Source: Desulfurivibrio dismutans
Lineage (GTDB): Bacteria > Desulfobacterota > Desulfobulbia > Desulfobulbales > Desulfurivibrionaceae
NCBI RefSeq assembly: GCF_029210385.1
Contig: NZ_JARGDQ010000004.1
Coordinates: forward strand, 266,048-330,047
Length of the DNA stretch: 64,000 bases
Direction of reading: 5' to 3'
Shown here: piece by piece, positions 51,863 through 63,856 of the stretch
Layout: each line of letters opens with the position of its first letter
Numbering within the stretch: the first letter of the stretch is position 1
Notes under the pieces: model-generated
Told to the model about the DNA's origin: nothing
Seen by the model: the letters and a program-made list of their open reading frames with translations, nothing else
Databases searched by the model: none
Made by a program: the position numbers and the translations under genes

Positions 51863-53188
51863 TCAGCTTTCCCCGGCGGCCTTAAGCCGTTGTTTGGCGT
51901 GAATGGTCCATAAAACGCCGGGTACCAGGAAGAGCAGGGCCAGTACCATGGTGACATCGCGGGGGTCGACACCCCGGTCCAGGGCGGCGCCGGTGAGGTA
52001 GGTGGAAATACTCAGGATCATGGTCACCAGGGCCATTTCGGTGGCAAACACTCGGCCCCGATACTGGTCCTCCACCGCCTTCTGCAGCAGGGTGGTGCTG
52101 AAAACCCACTGCACCGAGCCGCCGATATGCCCCAGCAGCACGAACAGCGCCGCCCAGGCCAGGGTGGGCGAGAGGCTGAAGGCGATATATGACAGGCAAC
52201 CCATGAAGAAGGCCAGGCCGATGGAGCGGTACATGTCCCGGTTGCGCTCCCCCAGCAGCCGCCAGGCCAAAATAGGCCCGATGGCCGCACCTATCCCCCG
52301 CATGCTGTACAAAATGCCGCTGCCGCCGCCCTGGCCGCCGGTCTGAAACACCTGTTCCCCGAAAATGGCCAGCATCACCAGCAGCCCGCCGGAGATCGCC
52401 CAGCCGCATTTCACCATCAGCAGCGCGGCCACCTGGCGATGTCCGGCCAGATAACGAATGCCGGCGGTAAGGTCGTTGAGGCCGGTAAAGTCCCGCCAGG
52501 TGTTTTTGCCTGTTTTTTTGCGGGCTACATGGGGTAGCACCACGCTGGCCAGCAGGGCGGCGGAGACGGCGAAGGTCAGGGCGTCCAGCACGATGGCGGT
52601 CTGCCAGCCCCAGGCAGCGGTGACCAACCCGCCCAGAGCGGCGCCGGCGGCCAGCATCACCGACCAGGTGGCGCCGGAGAGGGCGTTGGCCAGGTGCAGC
52701 TCTTCGGGCCGGCAGACGTTGGGCACCGAGGCCCGCCGGGCCGGGTCGTAAAAGGACCACAGGGTTTCCTGGATCAGGGCCAGCACGAACACCAGCCAGA
52801 TCAACTCGGCATCGCGGACCAGCAGAAAACCCAGCACCACGAAGATGCGTCCCACATCACAGAAGATCATGATCGCCTTGCGGGAGAAACGATCGGCCAC
52901 CACCCCGGCCGCCGGGGCCAGGATGGCGGTGGGCAGGTACTTGGCAATCAAGAACCAGCTTACCGCCGCGCCGCTGCCCACCATTTCATTGAGCAGCACA
53001 AAAACGGCGATATAGTTGAACCAGTTGCCCATCTGGCTGACCACCCCGGCCAGCCAGAAGCGCAGGTAATTCTTGTTGCCCTTAAACAGGATGACGTAAG
53101 AACGCCACTGACCGGCGGGCAGATGGGGGCGGTATGCGGCAGGGCCGTTTCGGGCGGCGCTATTGGCGGTTGGTTCGGGAGCAGGCAT
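51863..53188 (-). CDS. Major facilitator superfamily transporter
   Basis: A 441-residue inner-membrane protein with about 12 hydrophobic segments. The start of the domain is NKNYLRFWLAGVVSQMGNWF, typical of the MFS_3 (enterobactin-exporter-like) group. The motif-A loop reads GVVADRFSRKAIMI. The substrate is unknown; drugs or siderophores are usual for this group. The frame runs 21 codons further upstream to the edge of repeat R1; I prefer the start at 53188 (MPAPEPTANSA). Neither has a strong ribosome site. Confidence 0.88.
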   Translation of the reverse strand: MPAPEPTANSAARNGPAAYRPHLPAGQWRSYVILFKGNKNYLRFWLAGVVSQMGNWFNYIAVFVLLNEMVGSGAAVSWFLIAKYLPTAILAPAAGVVADRFSRKAIMIFCDVGRIFVVLGFLLVRDAELIWLVFVLALIQETLWSFYDPARRASVPNVCRPEELHLANALSGATWSVMLAAGAALGGLVTAAWGWQTAIVLDALTFAVSAALLASVVLPHVARKKTGKNTWRDFTGLNDLTAGIRYLAGHRQVAALLMVKCGWAISGGLLVMLAIFGEQVFQTGGQGGGSGILYSMRGIGAAIGPILAWRLLGERNRDMYRSIGLAFFMGCLSYIAFSLSPTLAWAALFVLLGHIGGSVQWVFSTTLLQKAVEDQYRGRVFATEMALVTMILSISTYLTGAALDRGVDPRDVTMVLALLFLVPGVLWTIHAKQRLKAAGES

Positions 53189-53261
53189 CGCGCCAAAATG
53201 GGATTTTTCCCCGTTGCTGTCAAGGACAAAAGCCGCTGCCCGTTCCGGCACGTAACTATTC

Positions 53262-53360
53262 AGCAGTGCCCCAGGTTGCGGTAAGCCAGGTCGGCGTAGC
53301 GTACATCAGGTACTCAAGCCGACCTGATCGCCGCAAGATGGGGTGCTGCTGTATAGTTAC
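53262..53360. repeat. Dispersed palindromic repeat R1, copy 5
   Basis: The clearest copy. GTAACTAT and ATAGTTAC are the ends. CAGCAG / CTGCTG, CCCC / GGGG, TTGCGG / CCGCAA and AGGTCGGC / GCCGACCT form the stepwise arms. GTACATCAGGTAC is the centre. It lies in the divergent gap between the MFS gene and fbp. Confidence 0.9.
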
Positions 53361-53492
53361 GAGTTTTTGTTTGACCGGGCCGGGCAACTTGCTTAAGGTG
53401 TGGGGCGGTGGGGCTGGTGTCCCGTTAATCTCAGGCCTGGCGGCCAACGTCGGGCATAACCTAACAAAGCAGCCAAAGGAGCAAGTAGCGAG

Positions 53493-54512
53493 ATGAGCAG
53501 ACCACTGGGCATTACGGTAAGCCGTCATATCATGGACAGTCAGCGCCTTCACCCCGAGGCCACCGGTGATCTTACCGGCTTGCTCAACGAGTTGATTGTT
53601 GCCGCCAAGACCATCTCGGCGGAGGTCAACATGGCGGGACTGGCCGATATTCTGGGGATGAGCGGCAAAACCAACATCCAGGGTGAGCATGTGCAGAAGC
53701 TGGATGAATTCTCCAACAACACCATCAAGCGGCGCATGGCCCGCTGCGGTTACCTTTGTGCCATGACCTCGGAAGAGGAGGCCGACATCATCCCGGTGGC
53801 GGAAGGTTATGAGGGTAAATACACCCTGGCCTTCGACCCCCTGGACGGCTCCTCCAACATCGACGTCAACGTCAGTATCGGCACCATCTTTTCCATTCAC
53901 CGCCGTCGCTCTCCGGACGGCGGCCCCGGCGAGGAGGCCGATCTGCTGCAGCCGGGCCGTGACCAGGTGGCCGCCGGCTACATCATCTACGGCTCCAGCA
54001 CCATGCTGGTCTTCACCACCGGCGACGGTGTGCACGGCTTTACCCTGGACCCCAGTGTCGGCGAGTTCTACCTCTCCCACCCGGATATCCGTATTCCCGA
54101 GAAGAGCAAGTACTTCAGTGTCAATGAGGGCAACTGGAACTACTGGCAGGAGCCGGTGCGCCGTTATCTGGAATATCTTAAGGAAGAGGACAAGGCCACG
54201 GGGCGGCCCTACAGCGCCCGATACATCGGCTCCATGGTGGCGGATTTTCACCGCAACCTGATCGCCGGTGGTGTCTTTCTCTACCCCCGGGATGGCAAGG
54301 ATTCCACCAAAACTTACGGCAAGCTGCGGCTACTGTACGAGGCCGCACCTCTGGCCATGGTGGTGGAACAGGCCGGCGGCAAGGCGGTAACCGATGACGG
54401 CCGCAGAATTCTCGATATCGTTCCCGATGACCTGCACCAGCGCGTGCCGGTGGTGATCGGCAGCAGCAAGGATGTTGATACCTTTCTGGATTTTACAAAC
54501 GGCAAAAAATGA
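53493..54512 (+). CDS. fbp: Fructose-1,6-bisphosphatase, class I
   Basis: A gluconeogenic enzyme removing the C1 phosphate. The 339-residue length fits class I. The metal/active site is [20 protein letters not shown] (residues ~110-129), with the Glu pair in [22 protein letters not shown] and [19 protein letters not shown] carry substrate-site residues. AAAGGAG lies before the ATG. Monocistronic, with the R2 palindrome acting as its likely terminator. With the nearby transketolase it could serve the pentose-phosphate or a CO2-fixing pathway, but no other such gene is near. Confidence 0.97.
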   Translation: MSRPLGITVSRHIMDSQRLHPEATGDLTGLLNELIVAAKTISAEVNMAGLADILGMSGKTNIQGEHVQKLDEFSNNTIKRRMARCGYLCAMTSEEEADIIPVAEGYEGKYTLAFDPLDGSSNIDVNVSIGTIFSIHRRRSPDGGPGEEADLLQPGRDQVAAGYIIYGSSTMLVFTTGDGVHGFTLDPSVGEFYLSHPDIRIPEKSKYFSVNEGNWNYWQEPVRRYLEYLKEEDKATGRPYSARYIGSMVADFHRNLIAGGVFLYPRDGKDSTKTYGKLRLLYEAAPLAMVVEQAGGKAVTDDGRRILDIVPDDLHQRVPVVIGSSKDVDTFLDFTNGKK

Positions 54513-54556
54513 TGAGGTCGCAAAAAGTCCATGGACGGACTTTTTGCGACCTCATC
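54511..54556. repeat. Solo terminal palindrome of repeat R2
   Basis: A perfect 20-bp inverted repeat (GATGAGGTCGCAAAAAGTCC and its complement) with a six-base centre ATGGAC. It begins inside the fbp stop codon. The inner AAAAAGTCC / GGACTTTTT gives a bidirectional terminator-like stem. It matches the right end of R2 copy 1 except for AAG/AGG. Confidence 0.88.
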
Positions 54557-54648
54557 AAAAATGACTGCTTGGTAAAAAACGGCGCCGACTGGAAATCGTT
54601 TGAAACGATTTGTGTTCGTAAGTCAGCCCGTATTGCGAGGTGGGGCCA

Positions 54649-55599
54649 TCAGAGTTGCGTCAGTAGTTTCTCCAGCGCCGCCGGCCCGGGTGCGTCATAG
54701 ATCGCCTGGCGCATCGCCGCCGCCGCCGGCACCTCTTTGAAATAGCGGCCGATCTGGTTATTGATGCGGGCCGGATGATGGTAGGGGTGATATTGCAACA
54801 AAAGCGTCAGATGGCGCCGGGCGGCGGCCAGCCGCTGTGGCAGGGCTGGGGAAGCGGGAGAATCCGGGGTAAAAACCCAAGGGGCGCCGATGGCCCCGCG
54901 CCCGACCATGACCCCGTCGCAGTCGGTATTGGCCATCATGGCCAAAGCTTCCCGGTGGGTAGTAACATCGCCGTTGCCGATCACCGGTACCTTGACCGCC
55001 TGCTTGACCGCCGCGATCACCCGCTGGTCGGCCCGGCCGGAGAAGCCGTCGCTCCAGGTGCGGGCGTGCACGGCCACCGCCGCCGCCCCGCAATCCTCAC
55101 AGCGCCGGGCAAACTCCGGGGCGGTGATGCTTTGATGATTCCAGCCGGAACGGAACTTTACCGTCACCGGCAGGTCGGTGGCCCGGACCACCGCCGTAAC
55201 GATGGCCGCCGCCAGTTCGGGGGCACGCATCAGGGCGGCCCCGGCGCCCTTTTTCACCACCTTCTTCACCGGGCAGCCCATGTTAAGGTCAATGCCGTCA
55301 ATGGGCAGCTGGCTCAAAATCGCCGCCGCTTCCCCCATCACCTCCGGCTCGGCCCCGAAAAGCTGCATGATCACCGGCCGTTCGGCCGGCACCGTGGCCA
55401 ACAGTTCCAGGGTGCTTTGCTGCTGGCGGACCAGCCCGTGGCAACTGATCATCTCCGAATAACAAAGCCCGGCCCCATACTCCCGGCAGAGCAGGCGAAA
55501 GGCCAGGTCGGAAAACCCGGCCAGGGGCGCGGCGATCAAAGGGGAAGAGAGGGCCAGAGAGCCGATTTGTAAAATAGGTTTATGCACCGGCGGCGGCAA
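54649..55599 (-). CDS. tRNA-dihydrouridine synthase, Dus family
   Basis: A 316-residue FMN enzyme reducing uridines in tRNA D-loops. The FMN barrel starts [20 protein letters not shown]. The catalytic Cys is in [54 protein letters not shown] and [14 protein letters not shown] follow. It resembles DusB most, but the helical C-terminal domain is short. Its start overlaps the transketolase stop by 20 nt, so it is the second gene of a tkt-dus unit. Confidence 0.93.
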   Translation of the reverse strand: MPPPVHKPILQIGSLALSSPLIAAPLAGFSDLAFRLLCREYGAGLCYSEMISCHGLVRQQQSTLELLATVPAERPVIMQLFGAEPEVMGEAAAILSQLPIDGIDLNMGCPVKKVVKKGAGAALMRAPELAAAIVTAVVRATDLPVTVKFRSGWNHQSITAPEFARRCEDCGAAAVAVHARTWSDGFSGRADQRVIAAVKQAVKVPVIGNGDVTTHREALAMMANTDCDGVMVGRGAIGAPWVFTPDSPASPALPQRLAAARRHLTLLLQYHPYHHPARINNQIGRYFKEVPAAAAMRQAIYDAPGPAALEKLLTQL

Positions 55600-57568
55600 T
55601 CACCTTATCCACGGTGAAGCCGAACAACTCAAACAACTCCCCGGCCGGCGCCGATTCACCAAACCGATCCAGGCCGATCACCTGCCCCTTGCGGCCCACA
55701 TACTTGTACCAGCCGGCGGTGCTGCCGGCCTCGATGGCGATCCGCTTGTCCACCGCGTCGGGCAGTACCTGCTGGCGATAGGCCTCATCCTGGGCCTCGA
55801 AGACCTCCACGCAGGGCAGGGAAACCACCCGGGTGGGGCGGCCCTGCCGGTTCAACTGCTCGGCGGCGGCCACTGCCAGCTCAACTTCCGAGCCGGTGGC
55901 CAGCAGGATCAACTCCGGGGTGCCGTCGCAGTCGCGCAGCACATAACCGCCCCGGGCAATGGCAGCGCTCTGGGCGGCGTCACGTTGCTGGTGGGGCAGC
56001 CCCTGGCGGGAGAGCAGCAGGGCGCTGGGGCCGTCGGTTCTTTCCACCGCCTGCCGCCAGGCCACCGCCGTTTCCACCGCGTCGGCCGGTCGCCAGACGT
56101 TGAGGTTGGGGATCAGCCGCAGGGAGGCGGCATGCTCGACGGGCTGGTGGGTGGGGCCGTCCTCGCCCAAGCCGATGGAGTCGTGGGTCAGCACGAAAAT
56201 CGCCCGCTGTTTCATCAGGGAGGCCATGCGGATGGCGTTGCGGGCATAGTCGGCAAAGACCAGGAAGGTGGCGGTGTAGGGGATAAAACCGCCGTGCAGG
56301 GCCAAACCGTTGCCGATGGCCACCATGGCGAATTCCCGCACCCCGAAGTAGATGTAGTTGCCGGCGGGGTCCTTTTTAATGTCCTTGCTGCCGCTCCAGA
56401 TGGTGAGGTTGGAACCGGCCAGGTCGGCGGAGCCGCCGATCAGCTCCGGCAGCAGCGGCCCGTAGCCTTCAAGGGCCAGTTGCGAGGCCTTGCGGCTGGC
56501 CACTTTGGCGGCCTTGGCTTCACTTTCGGCGACAAAGGCGTCAGCCTTGGCCGCCCAGTCGGCGGGTAACTCGCCGGCCAGTCGGCGTTTGAATTCCGCC
56601 GCCGCTTCGGGGTGGACCTGCTCGTAAGCGGCCATCTTTTCCTGCCAGGCGGCTTCCGCTTGCCCGCCGCGCTCACGGGCGTCCCAGCCGGCGTAAATAT
56701 CGGCGGGAACTTCAAAGGAGGGATGGGGCCAGTCCATTTCGGCTCGGGTCAGGGCGATTTCTTCTTCCCCCAGCGGCGCGCCGTGGCAGGTTTCCTTGCC
56801 CTGCTTGTTGGGGGAGCAGCAGCCGATGATGGTCTTGCAGCAGATCAGGGTGGGTTTTTCCTGTTCGGCCCGCGCTTCGTTGATGGCCGCCTTGACCGCT
56901 TCGGGGTCGTGGCCGTCCACATCGGCGATCACCTTCCAGCCGTAGGCGGTAAAGCGGCCCGGGATATCCTCGGTGAACCAGCCTTCCACCTCGCCGTCAA
57001 TGGAAATACCGTTGTCGTCGTAAATGGCGATCAGCTTGTTAAGGCCCAGGGTGCCGGCTAAAGAACAGGCCTCATGGGAAATGCCTTCCATCATGCAGCC
57101 GTCACCCAGGAAGGTGTAGGTGTGGTGGTCAACAATCTCGTGGCCGGGCCGGTTGAACTGGGCGGCCAGGGTCCGCTCGGCGATGGCCATGCCCACGGCG
57201 TTGGTGATCCCCTGGCCCAGCGGCCCGGAGGTGGTCTCCACCCCCGGAGTGTAGCCGTATTCGGGGTGGCCGGGGGTTTTGGCGTGGAGCTGGCGGAAGT
57301 TTTTGATGTCCTCGATGCCCAGGTCATAGCCGCTTAAATGGAGCACCGAATAAAGCAGCATGGAGCCGTGGCCGTTGGAGAAGACAAAACGGTCGCGGTC
57401 CGGCCAGCTCGGGTTGGCGGGGTTGTGTTTCAAAAAATCGTTCCACAGTACTTCGGCGATATCAGCCATGCCCATGGGGGCGCCGGGGTGACCGGAGTTG
57501 GCTTTCTGGACGGCGTCCATGCTCAGGGCGCGGACCGCGTTGGCGAGTTGGCGGCGGGTGGGGGCCAT
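55580..57568 (-). CDS. tkt: Transketolase
   Basis: A thiamine-diphosphate enzyme moving two-carbon units between sugars. The 662-residue length is normal. [15 protein letters not shown] and [13 protein letters not shown] lie in the N-terminal domain. The ThDP/Mg motif is [13 protein letters not shown] ... [10 protein letters not shown], and the middle domain has [16 protein letters not shown]. All sites look intact. AGGAGG lies before the ATG. The downstream dus is coupled; lptE begins 62 nt upstream on the same strand. Confidence 0.98.
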   Translation of the reverse strand: MAPTRRQLANAVRALSMDAVQKANSGHPGAPMGMADIAEVLWNDFLKHNPANPSWPDRDRFVFSNGHGSMLLYSVLHLSGYDLGIEDIKNFRQLHAKTPGHPEYGYTPGVETTSGPLGQGITNAVGMAIAERTLAAQFNRPGHEIVDHHTYTFLGDGCMMEGISHEACSLAGTLGLNKLIAIYDDNGISIDGEVEGWFTEDIPGRFTAYGWKVIADVDGHDPEAVKAAINEARAEQEKPTLICCKTIIGCCSPNKQGKETCHGAPLGEEEIALTRAEMDWPHPSFEVPADIYAGWDARERGGQAEAAWQEKMAAYEQVHPEAAAEFKRRLAGELPADWAAKADAFVAESEAKAAKVASRKASQLALEGYGPLLPELIGGSADLAGSNLTIWSGSKDIKKDPAGNYIYFGVREFAMVAIGNGLALHGGFIPYTATFLVFADYARNAIRMASLMKQRAIFVLTHDSIGLGEDGPTHQPVEHAASLRLIPNLNVWRPADAVETAVAWRQAVERTDGPSALLLSRQGLPHQQRDAAQSAAIARGGYVLRDCDGTPELILLATGSEVELAVAAAEQLNRQGRPTRVVSLPCVEVFEAQDEAYRQQVLPDAVDKRIAIEAGSTAGWYKYVGRKGQVIGLDRFGESAPAGELFELFGFTVDKVIAAAGA

Positions 57569-57630
57569 TTTCTCCTCCTGCTTATGTTGCTTTTGTTAAC
57601 CTTGCACCAGGCCCAATAGCCTGCTGAAGT

Positions 57631-58181
57631 TTACCGTTGTTGCTGGTTGCGGGTCAAAGTGCGTAAAACGCGTAAATAAACCTGTTCGGCCAGGCTGTCC
57701 ACCAGTCGGTGCAGGGCCTGGCGCTTGTTGGCGTCGTTCTGGCTGATACTGTCGCTAAGATTGTAAGTTTCTTCCAGGCTGATATCCTGGTTTTGCCAGA
57801 CGATGCGGTCGCTTTCCCGCTCGGTAAGGGTGGCGGTGGCATTCATGATGGCGGTAAGGGACCGGGCGGCACTGGTGGTGTCGTAGGAAAAACCGGGATA
57901 ACGCACCGAGTTGATCCGGCCGTTTAAAACATAATCCGCCTCCTCCTCGTCGGCCACCAGTATGATCCGGCCCGACTGGGCCAGCCAGTCACTCATGGCG
58001 TTATGGGCTTGGACCTCCAGGGCCAATTCACTGGTGGCGTTCCGCCACATGGGCGCATATATCCGGGCCGGTGGCACATCCCGCATCTCCGGCATCACGT
58101 TGGGGTTGTGATAGCCGCAGGCAGTCAGGCCGAGCAGCAGCGCCAGGCTGCAGGTTAAGGCGGTCAGCTTAAAAAAAATCA

Positions 58182-58182
<1 letters not shown>
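57631..58182 (-). CDS. lptE: LPS-assembly lipoprotein LptE
   Basis: A 183-residue outer-membrane lipoprotein that plugs the LptD barrel. The signal KLTALTCSLALLLGLTACGY has the lipobox L-T-A-C (Cys22). The LptE fold follows: VPPARIYAPMWRNATSELAL, ADEEEADYVLNGRINSVRYP, LTERESDRIVWQNQDISLEE. As in many bacteria the gene follows leuS, here sharing one base with its stop. Confidence 0.92.
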
Positions 58183-60671
<2,489 letters not shown>

Positions 60672-60913
60672 GATCGCGGTCTTCAATTATATGTGTGAAA
60701 AAGAGATTTGAGGGCAAAATGCCGGACGCACAAGATCATGGTCTTTTACCTGACCGGGCTCAAAAAAACAACCGTATCCTGCCCAGGCGATGAGAGGGGG
60801 TCGGTTGCGACCACTACCGCACCTGCATCCACTATACCCTGAAAAAACCTGCGCCATGCCGACCTGGACGAAGAGATTATCGAATATATGGAAGGGGGCC
60901 TGAGCCGCTTCCG
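60672..60913. other. Gap between leuS and chrA
   Basis: 242 nt with no supported gene. A short plus-strand frame near 60840-60917 reads HADLDEEIIEYMEGGLSRFR and then stops, looking like the tail of a lost gene. It overlaps the 3' end of chrA on the other strand. No terminator is evident. Confidence 0.4.
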
Positions 60914-62113
60914 CTAGCCGAGCAGAATAAATCCCGCCGCGCTGGCGAGGAGCACCACCAGCCAGGGCGGCGCCTTCCAGAAGTGCAGCAACCCGAAGGC
61001 GGCAAGACCGAGAATGAAGTCAGGCGGGGTGTGGATCGCCTTGGTCCAGACTGGATCATAGAGGGCCGCCAGCAGCAGCCCTACCACCGCGGCATTGGTG
61101 CCGCGCAGGGCCGCCTGGGCCACCGGCGCCCGCCGCAGGCTTTCCCAGAAGGGCAGCACCCCCTGGACGAGCAGCAGAGCTGGGAGAAAGATGGCCAAGA
61201 GCGCCCACAAGCCGCCGAGCCAACCACCCGGGGTCGGCGGCACCATGGCGGTGCCGAGGTAGGCGGCAAAGGTGAAAAGCGGACCCGGCACCGCCTGGGC
61301 CGCGCCGTAGCCGGCAAGGAAGGCGTCATCGCCGATCCAGCCTGGAGGCACCACTTCGGCCTGCAGCAGGGGCAGGACCACATGGCCGCCGCCGAAGACC
61401 AGGGACCCGGCCCGGTAGAAGCTGTCGAACACCTGCAGCGGGGTATAAGCGAGGGAGGCGGCCAGCACCGGCAAGCCGAACAGCAACGCAAAGAAGGCGA
61501 TCAGGCAGACCACCCCCAGACGCCGTGAAATAGCCGGAAAATGGTGGTCGATGACCGGCGGTTCTCCGCTGTCCCGGTACAGAATCAAACCCATTGCCCC
61601 GCCTGCCAGGATGACCAGGATCTGGGTCAGGGAACCCGGCAATGCCAGGACCGCCATGGCTGCCAGCAGGGCCAGGGTGGTGCGCTGTCGGTCGGGGCAG
61701 AGCTGGACCGCCATTCCCCAGACGGCGGAGGCAACCACCGCCACGGCGGCGATCTTGAGCCCCTGCAGCCAGCCCGCATCCTGCAGGTCGCCCAGCGACG
61801 TTACCCCGTAGGCAACCGCAATCATCAGAATAGCCGAAGGCATGGTGAAACCGAGCCAAGCCGCCAATCCTCCCAGGTTGCCACCGCGCATCAAACCGAT
61901 GGCATAGCCGACCTGACTGCTGGCCGGTCCGGGAAGAAACTGGCACAGCGCCACCAGATCGGCATACCTTTCCTCGGTCAGCCAGCGCCGTCGCTTGACC
62001 AGTTCCTCCCGGAAAAAGCCGAGATGAGCCACCGGCCCCCCGAACGAGGTCAGCCCCAGTTTCAGAAATACCCAGAAAATCACTCTGAAAGGTAAACGTT
62101 CATGCTCCATCAT
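60914..62113 (-). CDS. chrA: Chromate transporter ChrA, long (two-domain) form
   Basis: A 399-residue inner-membrane protein with two homologous CHR halves. The first has LGLTSFGGPVAHLGFFREEL and CQFLPGPASSQVGYAIG, the second AGSLVFGGGHVVLPLLQAEV and AQAVPGPLFTFAAYLG. These are the ChrA signature motifs. Together they export chromate, possibly sulfate-coupled. The start is at 62113 with GGAG 7 nt upstream; the ATGATG overlaps the stop of the PadR-like chimera before it, so the two are coupled. The longer upstream frame is out of family. Confidence 0.93.
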   Translation of the reverse strand: MMEHERLPFRVIFWVFLKLGLTSFGGPVAHLGFFREELVKRRRWLTEERYADLVALCQFLPGPASSQVGYAIGLMRGGNLGGLAAWLGFTMPSAILMIAVAYGVTSLGDLQDAGWLQGLKIAAVAVVASAVWGMAVQLCPDRQRTTLALLAAMAVLALPGSLTQILVILAGGAMGLILYRDSGEPPVIDHHFPAISRRLGVVCLIAFFALLFGLPVLAASLAYTPLQVFDSFYRAGSLVFGGGHVVLPLLQAEVVPPGWIGDDAFLAGYGAAQAVPGPLFTFAAYLGTAMVPPTPGGWLGGLWALLAIFLPALLLVQGVLPFWESLRRAPVAQAALRGTNAAVVGLLLAALYDPVWTKAIHTPPDFILGLAAFGLLHFWKAPPWLVVLLASAAGFILLG

Positions 62114-62385
62114 GAATTCTCCGTTGTCCGGCAAGAACTCCCCGCAGCCAGTTCCCGGTGCAGTTCCTCGACTTTGTCGCTCAAACAGGAGAGCACCTCC
62201 CGCCCCAAGCTGGTGAGATAACATCTGCGGGCCATGTCTTTCATTTTAAAAAATTCAGTTGCATCTGCCAAATCCTGTCTGTATGCACGTATGGTGTGCT
62301 CCGATAGCCCCTTAGCCGTTTGACAGTGATGTAAAAAAAGATGGCAAAGGGGTTCAAAATTATTTTTGCTGAATGTTGGTCTCAT
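62110..62385 (-). pseudogene. Chimeric remnant: integrase N-terminus joined to PadR-like C-terminus
   Basis: A 91-codon frame of two unrelated parts. Residues ~10-46 (FEPLCHLFLHHCQTAKGLSE, HTIRAYRQDLADATEFF) match the SAM-like core-binding start of tyrosine recombinases. Residues ~52-90 (RRCYLTSLGREVLSCLSDKV) match the end of PadR-type regulators, which often precede chrA. The recombinase catalytic part and the PadR DNA-binding part are both absent. A deletion or recombination probably joined them. The tail is still coupled to chrA by ATGATG. Confidence 0.6.
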
Positions 62386-62462
62386 GGCCTGGATATTCTT
62401 GATATGGTTTGATTAGCAGGTGTTTTTTTATGGGTGGGAAGTAGACTAGGGAGGTTCCGGCT

Positions 62463-63659
62463 TCAGTCAAACCAGGTTCGGGGAGGAATTTGCAGGAACT
62501 CTTCCAGGCTGATGCCGCCCGGTCCCACCAGGAGCACCTTGCGGGGAGCGAAGGCCCTGGTGAACGTCTCCAGCCCCGGCAGGGTCGTTTCGCTGCCTTG
62601 CCGGTTACCGCTCTTTACTTCGATGGCGACACTCTCCCCCCGGTATTCCAGCACGAAGTCAACCTCCCGGTTTTGCTCCCGCCAGTAATAGACCTTGATT
62701 CCGGCCGCCTCGCCGTCGTTTACCAGGTGCGCCCCGACGGCGCTTTCCGTAAGGCGGCCGAGAAAAACGGGGTCGGCCAGGGCCTGCTCATAAGACAACT
62801 GGGCCTGGGAGGTAATCAGCGCGGTGTTCAGCACTTGCAGCTTGGGGCTTGAAGAGCGGCGGCGGATTTTCCCGGCGGCGAATTTCTGCAACCCGGTGAC
62901 CAGACCGGCCATCCCCAAGAGATCCAGGTAGTGGGCCAGGGTAGTGGTGTTGCCGGCTTCCTGCAACTGGCCCACCATTTTCTGGTAACTCAAAATTTGG
63001 CCGGAATAGGTGCAAGCCAGATAAAAAAGGCGGCGCAGCAGGGCCGGTTTGTCCACTCTGGTCATCAGCAGGATGTCCCGGGCGATGGAGGTCTCGATCA
63101 GGGAGTCATTGATGTAGGCGCGCCATCTGTCCTGGTCGGCCAGCAGGGGGGCGGCTCCGGGATAGCCGCCGTAAAGCAGGAACTGTTCCAGCGAAAATCC
63201 GAAGGCGGCCCGCATTTCGGCAAAGCCCCAGTGGGGCATGGAAATGGTCTCGAAGCGGCCGGCCATGCTCTCGCCAAGGCCATTTTGCATGAGCAGCGGG
63301 GATGAACCGGACAACACCACTTTCAAGGGCAGGGCGGAAAAACTGTCGGCATCCCACAGCCCTTTGACGATTTCCGCCCACCGGGGCAGTTTCTGGATTT
63401 CGTCGAGAAAGAGGATGGCTCCCCCGGGGGTTTGCCGGGCGGTGGTGCGGGCCGTTTCCCACTGCTGCATGAGCCAGCTTTCCGTTTGCATGGCCGGCAG
63501 GTCCGCCGAGGCGTAAAAGACCGGGCACTCGGTTTCCGCAACATATTGCCTGATCAGGGTGGTCTTCCCAACCTGACGTGGCCCGGCCAAAATCTGAATA
63601 AAACGGCGCGGTTCGCCCAGACGGCGTTGCAATACCTGGAATTGAGGACGCTTGTTCAT
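62463..63659 (-). CDS. AAA ATPase with DUF4143 domain
   Basis: A 398-residue cytoplasmic protein. Walker A is ILAGPRQVGKTTLIRQY, Walker B is GAILFLDEIQKLPRW, the sensor is VVLSGSSPLLMQNG, and FLLYGGYPGA lies in the middle. The C-terminal DUF4143 part has a PD-(D/E)XK-like core: YYWREQNREVDFVLEYRGES then VAIEVKSGN. Such proteins are common near mobile and defence genes; their function is not established. AGGTGAGC precedes the ATG. It is transcribed away from hsdM, with a dyad between them. Confidence 0.88.
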   Translation of the reverse strand: MNKRPQFQVLQRRLGEPRRFIQILAGPRQVGKTTLIRQYVAETECPVFYASADLPAMQTESWLMQQWETARTTARQTPGGAILFLDEIQKLPRWAEIVKGLWDADSFSALPLKVVLSGSSPLLMQNGLGESMAGRFETISMPHWGFAEMRAAFGFSLEQFLLYGGYPGAAPLLADQDRWRAYINDSLIETSIARDILLMTRVDKPALLRRLFYLACTYSGQILSYQKMVGQLQEAGNTTTLAHYLDLLGMAGLVTGLQKFAAGKIRRRSSSPKLQVLNTALITSQAQLSYEQALADPVFLGRLTESAVGAHLVNDGEAAGIKVYYWREQNREVDFVLEYRGESVAIEVKSGNRQGSETTLPGLETFTRAFAPRKVLLVGPGGISLEEFLQIPPRTWFD

Positions 63660-63680
63660 TTTTGCTCACCTCCCTGAGGT

Positions 63681-63706
63681 ATTTTACTCAACACTATGAG
63701 TAAAAT
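63681..63706. promoter_or_regulatory. Perfect dyad upstream of the DUF4143 ATPase gene
   Basis: ATTTTACTCA and TGAGTAAAAT are exact 10-bp arms around ACACTA, 22 nt before the ATPase start codon. It is a candidate operator in the divergent gap to hsdM. Confidence 0.5.
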
Positions 63707-63856
63707 ATAGTAGCGTCAAGGGAAAAAGTAGAGACGAAAGACGAGATCACGCCATCATCGGCTTGTTTTTCACTGTCCTTTCGGCTAGTTTGAGTGCTTC
63801 ATCGTGACAGGAGGGAGGAAACCCTTGCCGCCCAACCAGAACCCGGAAACCACTGA

